64,000 nt of DNA, from assembly GCA_024509875.1 (NCBI GenBank), contig JAMPIV010004247.1:459501-523500 (forward strand). Reading direction: 5' to 3'. The notes under the pieces were generated by a model that saw only the letters and a list, made by a program, of their open reading frames with translations, did no database searches and was not told the DNA's origin. The DNA is from Oreohelix idahoensis (taxonomy: Eukaryota; Mollusca; Gastropoda; Stylommatophora; Oreohelicidae). A program made the translations under genes and the position numbers. This document shows positions 28,801 to 41,700 of this stretch, one piece after another; positions within the stretch are counted from its first letter, which is position 1, and the number at the start of each line of letters is the position of its first letter.

Positions 28801-31800
28801 GTTGTGCTTTGATTTTGCAGCAAACCAAGGAGTGATCTGTATCACAGTCTGCACTATGGTACGAGCGTGTGGAGAGCACAGACCTGAGGAGTGGCCTTCT
28901 GACGAGAATCAGGTCAAGTTGGTGCCAGTGCTTGGATTGTGGGTGTCTCCATGACACCGTATGCTGGGGTTTTGTCTGAAAGTAGGTGTTGGTCACGCAG
29001 AGGTCATGGTGGACGCACAACTCTAAGAGCCGTTGTCCATTTTCATTCATCTTGCCAATACCAAACCTGCCCAGACATGAAGGCCATGAAACATTATCGG
29101 CACCCACTCTAGCATTAAAGTCACCAAGGAGAACAAACTGTTCTTGCCTAGGTATGCTTTTGATAATTGCTGTTAGATTCTCGTAGAACTCATCTTTAGC
29201 TTCTGAGGCAGAGTACAGAGTAGGAGCATACACACTGACAAGGGTGATGGGACCTGTGCTAGTTTGCAGGCGGAGCGTTAACAGGCGTTCTGATCCATTC
29301 TCGCCTGGTTCAACCATTTTAGTTAGCGATTTTTTGACCGCAAAACCTACTCCGTGTTCTCTAGCTTTATTAAGATCTTTCCCTTGCCAATAAAATGTGT
29401 AGTCCTTCTCGCTCACCGTTCCAGAGCCCGCCAGGCGCGTTTCCTGAAGTGCAGCTATATCCACCTGAAGTCGTTTAAGCTCATCATTAATTATGGCTGT
29501 CTTCCTTACATCGTTTACATCCTGTAGGTTTTCGGATAGTCCAGTCAACATAGTCCGGACGTTCCAGCATCCCAATCTGAGAGTTTGCTTATTTCTATTT
29601 TTTCGATAATTGCTTGGTGCAAAATTTGCTGTCCACAGTTCGGGTTTGACCCTAATCCCCATGCACCCAATGGGGAAAGCAGACAGTGGCGGGACAACAC
29701 CTTATTGACTGGGGGCTGCCCAGCTTGAAGCGGGCGGTAGCTGTCCAGTGAGATCCTAGAACCTCTCCCACTGTCGGAAGTAGCCCCTGGCGCCATGCCC
29801 TACGCCAATTGGGCAAAATGCTTATAACCGGTAACTGCTACTTCCCGTGTTTTGCAGACACCTATAGGGTGAAGCTGGAGTGTCCTCTCCAGGGCGCGAG
29901 CTTGGGCACAGTTATATGGAGATCAAGCTGTTGCCCATGCAGCATGTTCCCCCTCTCCACACAGCCGGTAGATCCAAAGGAACGGCAGTAGCCGATACAG
30001 TTTTGTACCAGCCATGTCGCAGGAGTTGCCAGAATAATGTCGAATCGACATTAGACTGCCTTAGGGACTCCGACTCCGGATTTATCCTCAGGGTTTACTC
30101 CCGAAGCCAATTCCATAAATGGATATTCCCGCAAGGCAGCGGTGGTTTGAATTCAGAGTTCCTTCTCTTAGATAAGCTACCAACCAAGGATCACGAGCCC
30201 TATCTGCCCGAAGCTGCTGGTTTTAAGGCGCCAGTCGCTCGCCTTTGCCCCTTCTCCCGTCAGTGGAAACAGTTCCGCCGGGCTCAAATTGAGCCACACG
30301 TGAAGGCCGGGAGCTGGACTTGGTTGTCAGAGGCTGTTTGAGGCGCGTGCCATAGAAGTATTTTATCTGCAGTGAGAGCTTATCCTCACTACAACTCCCG
30401 GCAATAACAACCAATATGGGCTACAAATCGAGTATGAAGTGTCCTCTAGTTTTGTGTTTATCAGTATATGTTTTTCCATTGCTATCATTGGGTTTCTTTT
30501 TATTTATTTTTGTGTTCTTACATTCGTTACTTAGAAATCATAAACAAGTATATTAGCTATAGTAACAAGTGAGTATTATACAGCATTTTATTACCTGAGT
30601 TTCCAGCAAGCATTTGGCCTGAAGTACAGGTTGAATCATATCCTTACTGCAGTAAGTCAAAGCAAAAGACAGCACTTTAGCCCTGTAAATAATGTGAGAG
30701 ATTAGAACAATCTAAAATTATTTTTGTTCTAAAGCTAATGCATTCTATCTTGAAAAATGCATATATTTTTTAAAACACAGGGACTATCAAAAGACCAAAT
30801 TCTGTTAAAAGACTGAGTTTCTGAAACTGTATGTCAAAAACTAATAGTATTACTTTGTTTTATACAGCTGGGAGCTACGGTAGCGCAGTGGCTAGTGCAC
30901 TGGCTTCCTAGCTCAGTGGTCCATGGTTCGATCCCCGGTTGAGGTGGGATTTTTTAGACCTTAGCGGCTCGGGGTCGACCCAGCCTCATGAATTGGGTAC
31001 CAGAGCAACTCTGGGATGGTTAAGGCGGCCGGTGTGATGGTGACCACATCACCTCGTGTGTGCCGCAGGTCAAGAAAATATGGGCCTAATACCATATTCC
31101 CAACATGCCTCAATGGGCATGTAACGGGATCCTTTACCTTACCTTTTTATACATTGAAGCAAACAAGGAAGTATCAAAAGAGATGAGGAATTGCACTGAG
31201 GAATTGGCAAGAGAGCCAGAAGATGTGCAGCCAAAGGAAATATGAAGGATTTACTGCCTGTCTATCAAGAATGAAAAACAACAACTTTGCTACGGATGCA
31301 AAACTTGATAAAATGTGAATGAAAAACAACAGCAAAATGCAAGGTAGAATGTAGGAACGTTAGGCCAAACATGAACATATTAAAAAAAACATAAGTGAAA
31401 TGAAAAATTATGAATACTATATCTAATGCACATGTGAAACCAGACTGATAAATCAAGAAAATTTAGGTTTTTTTATGAAAGCAATGTTATACCACTGCAG
31501 TGACACAAACAATAAACATATTAATGGTGCTTGAATCCTTATACATGTGGGATACAACCTAATCTCGGACATAATCATCTCAATAGATCTGATGGCTGCA
31601 TCAACCAACAGCTGAATTTAAGTTCAAGTTGAACATGACAATTATCACTAAGAATATCAAGATCAGACAACTCAGAAAAACTCAAAAGACCCAAGAATAA
31701 AAACAGCTATTCAAACCACTTTAATAAGCTTTGTTTTTTTTGCATATGCCCGCTATTACTCGAGGCGAAATCTCAGGTTAGTATGTCTAACCTGAGACTG

Positions 31801-34800
31801 ATTTTTACGTATCCCTTTTTTTCTTGTACATAGACAGGTGTCCCTCGCCATTCCGGCAGATACTCGCCGATTTCGGACGTACCTATTAGAGCTGGGTCGG
31901 CTCAGGAGCCGCCAGTCATTGGTCGATGACACTTTTTCAAATGTTCTCGCCAGGGCTCGAGTTAATCCAGTCCAAATCCTGGTTAACGAAAAATCTTCAA
32001 ATGTCCTCGCCTAGGTTTGATCCTGGGTCACCAGCGCAGTTTGGTAACCACTACTCCAGCGCGGCTCCCACTTTAAGAAGTAAGTTCTCAACACTGAAGA
32101 GAGCATAGACATGCAAACAAATAACTTTCATTTTGGCCATGACAGAAACTACGAGTACTATTTATTCGTTCCTCTTCTACCCTGGGGTGTAGAGGTTTGA
32201 CAGGAGCGCCATACTATCCTATCAGCTGTCTTCTTCCTGGCCTGGTTCCAATCTAGTCCACAGTCCTTCAGAGATTGTCTAATGATGTCCTCCCAATGAA
32301 CTCTAGGTCGTCCTGGAGGTCGGAATCCCTGGCTTTTAGTTTCCCATACTTGTTATGGCAGCCGATCTTCTCCTATTTCTGCAGACATGGCCAAACCATC
32401 TTGCCATGACAGAAACAACAGAAGAAATGACCATCCCCTTCTATCACAAAACTGAAAACCAGATGCAAGACAAAATGAGATACTCATACATGCCACACCT
32501 CGGAGATGAAAAACCTGTACAAAAAATCCAAAAACCTGGTACAAAGACCTGCAAAACCTGTACAGAGACTGAAAAAAACGTATCAAAAGAGTTAATTCGT
32601 GTAAAAATATTTTCAATTACAGTGGGCTGCATTGTAATTGAGGCATGGGGACTTTGCCTTTTAACACATTAACTACCGCAAGCCGCTGTCAGCGGCTCAC
32701 AAAATAATCACATTTGGACCGCAAGCCGCTCAAAGCGCCAATCTAATTTTAGTAATAAAACGAATGAAAAATGTACTGAAAAACTTTCTGATCTGGTTTG
32801 GGATTTTAAGTTGCCACCGGAAAACAAATTCCCAAAGCATGGTTGTTGTAGAACACTGGAAAATTGATACTATGTTCATATTTTTCAGCGTTTTGGGTTA
32901 GTTACCAAATCGTGTAAAACTGTTTACCGTGGCAACTTGTGATAGGACTACAAAAATTGCGTGTACATCTCATCTAACGGCTGAATAGGATAGAAACGTG
33001 TTTCAACAATTGACTGATAGATCTAGCGACAAGGACAAGAGTGAAAACGGTGTGCACATTGATTGAAATTGTGATTTTGATAGAGATGAATTTTCACCAT
33101 TTTATTTCTTCTCATTTGAATATATATCGTGTTTGGTATTTTTGAGGAGGTAAATTAAATGGGGTCGTTTTATGATGGTAGGTTTATTTTACATTCGACC
33201 AGTTTTATTTTCTTCTGATCACGCGATTTTCCGTTGTTTACGAAATAATCGCCATTTCCGGCACGCGGTATAACAAGTCCGGAAGCACGCGGCCGTCACA
33301 GGACGTGACGCAATTTTACGACACGTGGTTTTCGCGTTGTTTTCAAATCGATTTGCGTAGGTCGCTAGTTTAGTTTTCTAGCGTTTCCATTGGCCGAGCG
33401 GATAATTTGGCTGATGCATAGGCGATACGCGGGAGTGGTTCCCCAGTGTGTATAAATAGCCAGTAAAAACGGCGGCCCAGTTCTCTATCGTAAGAAATAT
33501 TGTCAGCCGTCAGACTACGTAATTTATCGTCTCCACTGTGGGGAAAAACAGCGATGAATTGGTATGTAGAATTTTATTAATCGTTTTATTTATTAGTGGG
33601 TCTTTTAGAATTTTTCTCGTAGTTAATTTCTTCGGGGACATTAAAACTTAAAGTTTTAAATGCCAGCGCCATCCATTACTTTCTTTGTAGACCGATGTAA
33701 ATGTAACAGTGTGCTTATTCTTTCTATGATTTTGGCTGTAGATAGGAGTGTGGGAAGTTGTGAGAAACACGTGTGCCCAGATTTGTAGAAAGTTATGTAA
33801 AACCACCATTTATTTCTGTGTATTTACTAATGTAATTTTATGGGGAAATCCCTGGTGTGTTCGTTAATTTTACTGAGCCTTAAATGTGAGAAATATTGTC
33901 GGAGGGTTCAGATTTACGTTGTAAGTGAATTATACTGCTTAGGGGAGGAAACTATTCCTATAGCGAGATTTCATTTAAATTGGGGCTTAAGTAGGAAACC
34001 TCATGTGTAAATGTTAAAAAGGAGGCCACGGGATTTCGACAAAGGAATTCCCTAGTTTGAACACGTGGGTAGCCACGCGTCACAAATAGATAAGAGGCAG
34101 ACAGGTCGGGAGGTTCTGTTTACTTACCTGGCAGATTATAGATGAGAGAGAGAGAGGGGGAAGGAGTGAGAATGAAGAGACACGTGAGTAGGAATATTTT
34201 ATGTATCGTTTTTTTCAGAACGAGAGAAGGGGAGGAGGAGAGAGATTTAAGTGCCACATGGGTAATATTATTTTTTTTGTATTGTTGTACATGACGAGTG
34301 GAGTATTGAGTAAGGGAGTTATAAAGATTAATGGGTTAGAGATGCGTTATGTTGGAGTTGTTATACAATAGACGCATTTCCTTTTAATTTCAGCGAGTCA
34401 CGGCGAAACATGGGGAGCATAATTTTGTCTAATAAAATTATCCACGGCAAGAAGACATATCTCAGGGTCAGAGTACTCGAGTTATCGTCAGGAGCAAAAG
34501 AAGATACCCTAAACAGTCTCTTGCAGTGAAGTTCAATTCTTCAGCGAGACTGGTTTCAATTGCATACAGCCGGAAATCAAGGCTGTGGTTTTTCCTATAA
34601 CTCCGGAGCGGGTTAAAGAGGGAAGCTATTCAGCAGCAGAGAAGTTTTCGACAGTTAATCAAGTACCTCATGCTTGATGCCAGAACTTCATCATCATCAT
34701 CGCAGAATTCAGGAACAGGTGATAGGGTTACCATACCTGGGTCGTGAAAGTAGCGAGAGAAGAGTGTAACGGAGAAGCCGCATCATCAGTCGTCGAGTGT

Positions 34801-35579
34801 TGGAGAGACACTGAGATCAAGGGAGAGAGAGATAGAGAGAGAAGGAGGGGGAAAATAGACAGGACCAGTAGGGTCTGTTCAGTATCTACTCGAAGGATAG
34901 ACACTGAGCCATTGTGTTACTCCAAGTCTATTATTATAGCATTTCCAGTGGTGTTCGATAGCGGCGCATATCGCTTAAGTGGAAAGCTGTGTAGACGGTT
35001 CGTTGAGGAAGAGTCAACAGGATTGAGACAGTAGAATCTTATTTGTATTAGAGAGTGGAGGCTAAAGTGGACAGCCCCCACAATAGTAGAGTTATTTAAT
35101 CACTAATCACTAATCATTAAATAAATTACACATGCCCAAGCCTAGGCTCGACTTATTCAAGAAAAGTTTAGCTTTTTCTGCTGCTCATCTGTGGAATACT
35201 CTTCCACACGACTTAAAAAATACTCTTAGTCCATATTCATTCAATACAGACTTTTCAAATACATCATGAGTGCAGATTATATGCCACCCTAATTTCGTTA
35301 TGTTCTTAAATAATTACATATCATCATATGTAGGTTTTAAAGTTAATTTTGTCCTGTTTAGTATAAATTATGATACACATCTGTAAATCTGTGTAACTGT
35401 TATTGTACTGTTACAATGTTGGGATTTTATTTTATTGTACTTTTTTGTTATTTTATTATTTAAGTAACATTTAGGATACGTGTGAGAATAAATGGATTAA
35501 CTATGGAAGAAGAGAGAAAGGAAGGGCAGAAAGTTAGACGGGCCTGCGTGCCCAATTCTAAACCCTTTGAAAATAAAGT

Positions 35580-35663
<84 letters not shown>

Positions 35664-35672
35664 ATCTATCTA

Positions 35673-35714
<42 letters not shown>

Positions 35715-38700
35715 TAATGTTTATTTTTATTTTTATTTATTTTATTTTTACATTCATTATTGTGACGCTACACTGTAATTCTGACTTTTAACAGGCCCGA
35801 TTCTGTGGTTCTATTTTGAATTTTCACCAGTTTTATTTTTCTTCTGATCACGCGATTTTCCGTTGTTTACGGAAATCGCTATTTTCGGGCACGCTTTTTC
35901 ACCATTTTATTTCTTCTCATTTGAATATATATCGTGTTTGGTATTTTTTTTGAGTAGATAAATTAAATGGGTTCGTTTATGGTGGTAGGTTTAATTTTCA
36001 CTCGGCCAGTTTTACCCTCTTCTGAATTTTTCGCGATTCCCGTAAATTTCATTTGTTTACGAAAATCGATATTTACGGGCACTCCTGTATGACGAGTCCG
36101 GAAGCACGCGACCGGAAGCATGCTGCTGGAAGCACGCGGCCGACAGGAAGTGACGCAATTTTAAGCACGCGGGATTTTGCGTAGGTTGATAGTACTGATT
36201 TTTTTCTGGCACTGCCATTGGTCCAGGATATGCGTGGGAGAGGAATTCGCGTGGGTGTTTTCTCTTGTATATAATGAGACAGAAAACGGGGATTCGGTCT
36301 CTATGAAAAATAATTGCCTGGCCGTAGGACGTCGTAATTATCGTTCTCCACTGTGGGAAAAACCCGCGATAAATTTGGTATGTAACATTTTATTAGTTCG
36401 TTTTACTTATTAATGGGTTTTTCAGAAATTCGCCCTTAGGTAAAGATTAACTTTTCAGTTTTAAAATAAACGATAGTGCCATCCATTATCATATTTTTGA
36501 AGAACGACGTAATGCAACAGTGTGCTTATTCTTTCTATGATTTTGGCAGTAGATAGGAACGTGTGCCCATATTTGTAGAATGTTATGTAAAACCACCATT
36601 TATTTCTGTGTATTTACTAATGTAAATTTATGGGGAAATCCCTGGTGTGTTCGTTAATTTTTCTGAGCCTTAAATGTGAGAAATATTGTCGGAGGGTTCA
36701 GATTTACGTTGTAAGTGAATTATACTGCTTAAGAGGAGTAAACTATTCCTATAGCGAGATTTAATTTAATTTTGGAGCAAGCCGGGATACCTCATGTGTA
36801 AATGTTAAAAAGGAATTCCCTAGTTGTAAAGAAGGTTGGGACACGTGATCGGCCATGCGTAACGGCCATGTAACGTGTCAGACGGTGTCGGGAGGTTTTG
36901 TTTATTTTACCTGGCAGATTTTAGTAGAAGGAGGGGGGATGAAGAGGCCACGTGGGATAGTGGTATTTTATGTATTGTGAGAAGAACGAGAGAAGGGGAG
37001 GATAAGTGGTGAGAAGAACGAGAGAAGGGGAGGATAAGTGTGATTTTAGTGCCACGTGGGATAATAGTATTTCATGTATTGTTGTGAATGACGAGTGAAG
37101 GCGAGTTAGGTTAGAGATGCGTTAGGTTGGAATTGTTATACAATAGACGCATCTTCTTTTAATTTCAGCGAGTCCCGGCAAGAATAGTGGGGAGCATAAT
37201 TTTGTCAAATAAAATTATCCACGGCAAAAGACATCTCAGGGTCAGAGTACTCGAGTATCGTCAGGAGCAAAAGAAAATTACGCTATGGTCTCTGGCAGTG
37301 AAGTCCCTATGCTTCAGCTGGACCGAGGTTTATTTATCAGACAGCCGAGAGCATCGCTATTATAGTCTCTAGCAACGGCAGGTGGCCGGGAGACTGGTTT
37401 CAATTTCATACAGCCAGAAATCAAGGCTGTGTTTTCCTCTAACTCTGGAGCGGGTTAAAAGAGGGAAGCTATTCAGCAGCAGAGAAGATTTGTCGACAGT
37501 TTATCAAGCACCCCAGGCTTGATACCTGAACAGCATCATCATCACCAAATTCAGGAACAGGTGACAGGGTTACCATACCTAGGTCCTGATAGAAATCGAA
37601 AGAAGCGAGTAACGGAGACGCCGCATCACCAGCCCTCGAGTGTTAGAGAGACACTGAGATCAAGAGAGAAAGATAGAGAAGGAGGGAGAAAATAGACAGG
37701 ACCAGTAGGGTCTGTTCAGTATCCATTTGACGGATAGACACTGAGTCTGCGTTCGAAAAACCAAGTCTATTATTTTAGCAATTCTTGTGGTGTAGTTATC
37801 GGCGCATATCGCCTAACAAGTAGAAAGCTGTGTAGCCGTTCGTTGAGGAAGAGTCACCAGGACTAAGACAGTAGAAATTTATTAGTGTTAGAGAGTGGAG
37901 GCTAAAAGTTGACAGCCCCACCAAATTAGAGTTGGTTTTAATCACTAACCATTTTTATTGTTCCTCAGCAGGGTGACAGAAAGAGTGAATGTGATTTGGG
38001 GTTTTTTTTTTGTTTTTTTTTGTCTCTCGTGTCTCTCAATTTAATTGTTACTTGTTTTCCAGGCCGTGCAACAGTGCACGCTATCGACTGACTTGATGAC
38101 GTGATATGCCATTTTATGTTTTTCTTGTATGTAAATAAATATATACATATATTATTTACTGGATCAGCTTCTATTCTTTACTATACTTACTCTATGTTGT
38201 CTGTATAGTAGTGTTTGTGGTCGTATTTATACACCTTATCTCCTTGTATTTAAAGGAAGTCAGAGGAGGGCGAGACTATAGCCAGTCTAAAGTCACGAAG
38301 CGGCAAGGGGAGATTCAAATCCTGGTTCTATCCCTTGAGCCAATAGTCGCGTCTGTCCACAGGCATGTCATTCTTCAGCTAAATTCTATCTTCTCAGACT
38401 TTCTCATACTAGGGTCTTGTTTTCATTCAGGCAAACTCTATAAAATTAAAACCACTTTGTGACAAGTGGGCGGCAATCGTCCGGTGGATCATTCTGGTGA
38501 GATCAATTCTGTGATCTATATTCATAGATTGTCTCTAGAAAGTTTTCTGAGAATAGAGTTTCTTTAAATATCCCCTAGACTTGAGCTATTAGAACTGATC
38601 CAGTTATAGGTTTTTCCACAGGGTGCAGTCTAGTAGATTTTTGTGGTATTTTTGATTTATATGACTTAGTGGTAATTGATGGCATACCGACATATTTTTC

Positions 38701-41700
38701 TATAACAGGAAGGTAATTTAGTTTTTGGTAGCTTCTTAACTAAATTTTTCTCAGGTTATTATTCAGACTTGGTGCTAGTCTGAGGTCGGATTTTTGGGAC
38801 AGCGGTTATAGAGAATATTTTATATTTCGAAACAGGTTGTTCCTTCTCTTTTCCTTTTCTGTCATTTCTCTGTATTTGTGAACTTACAGCAGTTTACAGG
38901 TAAGATGGCGGATATGGCCAAGTTACGAGCTGCCTGGCGAGAGGCTGCTCAGGACATGGGAATGGATAAGGAGGAGACTAAGGCCTACCTGATAAGGGAA
39001 AATGATAGGCATATTCAGCGAGAGAAAGAGAAAGAGGACAGGGCTGCCGCCGCCGAAGCAGCGAAGGAGGAAAGGATAGCCGCCGCGGAGAAGGCAGCAG
39101 AGAGACAGCATGAACTTGCCCTGCGTTCTCTGGAACTGCAGTACCGATCTTCGGAAGGCAGTTCAGCTAATGGAGATTCTCCTGGAGCAGGGGCGACAAA
39201 CACCTCAGGAAACGGAGGGCCCCGGATGGCAGCCATGAGCTTCCCATTTGACTCGTTCCCTAACGGGAATGAGAAGATTGACGTGTTCTTGGAGAAATTT
39301 CAAAGAATGGCAAAGGCATACGGGTTGGATGAGAGTCTTTGGTGCCTGAAATTATCGCAATCACTCAAAGGTCATGCGTACGAAGTCTACAACAAGATGC
39401 TCCTAGATGACCAGAACAACTTTGAGGCACTGCGAAACGCTTTATTGCAAAGATTTCAGTGGACTCCACGGAAATGCCAAACCATGTTCAGGGAGAGCAG
39501 GCCGGAGAAGGGAGAGAGTTTCGCTCAGTTTGCCGAGCGGGTGAGAAATTACCTAACTCGCTGGAGGGAACTGTCAGGACTGGCGAAAACTTTTGAAGGG
39601 TTGGAGGAGTTAGTTCTGTGTGAACAGATAAAGGCAAACATGTCCCCCGACTTGAGGCGGTATCTGGCGGAGCAGGGTGCCCAGCAACTTGATCAGATTA
39701 TCGTGTTCGCTGAAAGGTTCCAAACAGCTCAGGCCGAAGTACTGGGACAGAAACGGAAAAACCCAGACCTGCCAGCCCCAGACAAAGGAGCTTCGTCATC
39801 GCAGTCGGCTACTTCACCAGCTTATCAGCAACCAGGACCTTCTCGCAAGGAGCCTCATTCTGGTTATAACTTGCGCCCCCAGCAGCATAACAGAGCACCG
39901 ACAACAACCTCTCAGGAACCCGCTAGGAACAGGGGAGATAATGAGAGGTATTGTCAGAATTGTAGAACCACTTCCCACTGGACATCCCGGTGCATGAACA
40001 AACCCCCAGCTCATCATGCAGCTTGTTTAAGACCGGTGAGATGGACTAAAGGGAATAAATGGGAACCAGTCCAGGCAGAGAAGTTGTTCTCTAACAGTGG
40101 ACCAGCTGTAGTGAACGGAACGACAACTACTTGTTTGTTTGACAGCGGGCTTACTTACCCCAGTATCGTCGCTCGTCATTTGGTGAAACCAGGGCAGTGG
40201 ACCGGAGAAATAGTTGAGATTGGTGGCATTTTGAGAAGAGGTATCTCACAGCGTCTGCCCGTAGCCAATATTGAGGTGAAATGCAAGTTTGTGTCTGGCA
40301 CCATCAAGGCAGCTGTAATGGCACAGCCAGCACATGATTTCACCCTGGGAAGCCCTTACTTAGTTTTGGGAAACCCAACCACACCAATCCTTGCTAATGC
40401 AAGGGGGCCTACTGCAGGCCAGAGAAGTGAAAGGGGAAAGCCCCAAATTCACGGAGCCCCACGGGAGCTCAAACATCCTTGTCTTGCTATGAGGAGGAGA
40501 GACGCCTCTAAAGGCAGTGGAATGCATCTCTTTATAGCAGATGCGCAATTCTTCTATACAATTGTGTCGAAAGCTGAATCCTTCGCTCTCACACCCATAC
40601 AAGAGAATAGATAATACAAGTGATTTGTATAATTTGATCTTCACAGGAAAACTGATGTTACTTTTCCAGATCACATTCAACTTTGTCATGGCAGCTGAGG
40701 CCATCTCAAGTCTTGTCTTGATTTCTTTACTTGATCTTCCATCACTACATATAGTGGACCCCGAGATATTTAAAGGTGTTAACTTCTTCTAACGTTTGCC
40801 CATTTAACGTAATGTTGGTCGGAACATGTTTCTTATGGCTATTCACCAATATCTTGCTTTTTTCTATATTAATTTCCATCCCATACGTTCTTGTTACTTT
40901 CTCCAGTCTAGAGGTAAGGTCTTGAAGTTCTGATTCTGATCCAGCTATCAGATCAATATCATCAGCAAAACGTAGGTTGCACAGAGGTCGGCCTCCAATC
41001 GATATGGTTGATTTATAATCGTAGAGAGCCTCCTGCATAATATGTTCTAGATAAATATTAAAGAGCACTGGGGACAGGATACATCCCTGCCGAACTCCTA
41101 CAGTTGTTTTGAAAAATTCTCCAATGTCGTTGCTTGCAAAAACAGCACTGCTTGCGTCCTTGTATAGTGCTTCAATGATATCTATGATGTTGGTATCAAA
41201 ATTGAATTTTCTCATTACTTGCCATAAGCCTTCATGCCAGACTCAATCGAAGGCTTTTGTGAAATCGATGAAGTTATGGTATAAATCGTGTTGATGTTGG
41301 AGATGTTTTTCGATAAGTACTCTGATATGTACTCTAATATTGAAGATTTGTTCTGAGGTACTTCTTTTTGGTCTAAAGCCAGCCTGTTCCTCTGACAAGA
41401 TTTCTTCTGATTTCTGTTTTATTCTGTTCAAAAGTATCCTTAACATCACCTTACTTGGATGACTAATAAGGCTAATGGTTCTGTAGTTCTTGCACATTTT
41501 TAGATTTCCTTTCTTTGGAAGCGGTATTACTAATGACTGCGTCCATTCTTTTGGCCATTTTTTTGTACTCCATATCTTCTGGCAAATTGTTGTCATGATT
41601 TTTACTATATCTGGTCCTCCATATTTCAAGAGCTCTGCTGGGATATTATCCACACCCGGTGACTTCCCTCCTTTCATCGAACATATAGCCTCTTCCACTT

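Larger units (their letters stand above)
26444..30411 (-). mobile_element. Young full-length LINE with intact ORF and 12-bp target duplication
   Basis: The 3.97-kb element is bounded by exact CAATATGGGCTA repeats (26432-26443 and 30412-30423). Its 3' end at the left is a (TTA)n-type microsatellite preceded by the conserved TGACTGAAGGGGC. The 5' end lies at 30411 with about 750 bases of untranslated leader. Its single long ORF is unbroken. The intact frame and exact duplications suggest recent insertion. A truncated relative lies at 19785-20007. Confidence 0.92.

Noticed and set aside
29880..30341. 153-codon plus-strand ORF
   Set aside because: It lies in the leader of the minus-strand LINE, has no recognisable domain and is explained as antisense of the element.
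30870..30945. Possible tRNA gene
   Set aside because: A and B boxes are present, but the sequence continues as a SINE with target duplication.
35482..35791. ORFs with long Ile-Tyr-Leu-Ser repeats
   Set aside because: They are translations of the (CTAT)n microsatellite.
40360..40704. 114-codon minus-strand ORF as an independent gene
   Set aside because: It is the LINE RT C-terminal stretch running into antisense of element A Gag.
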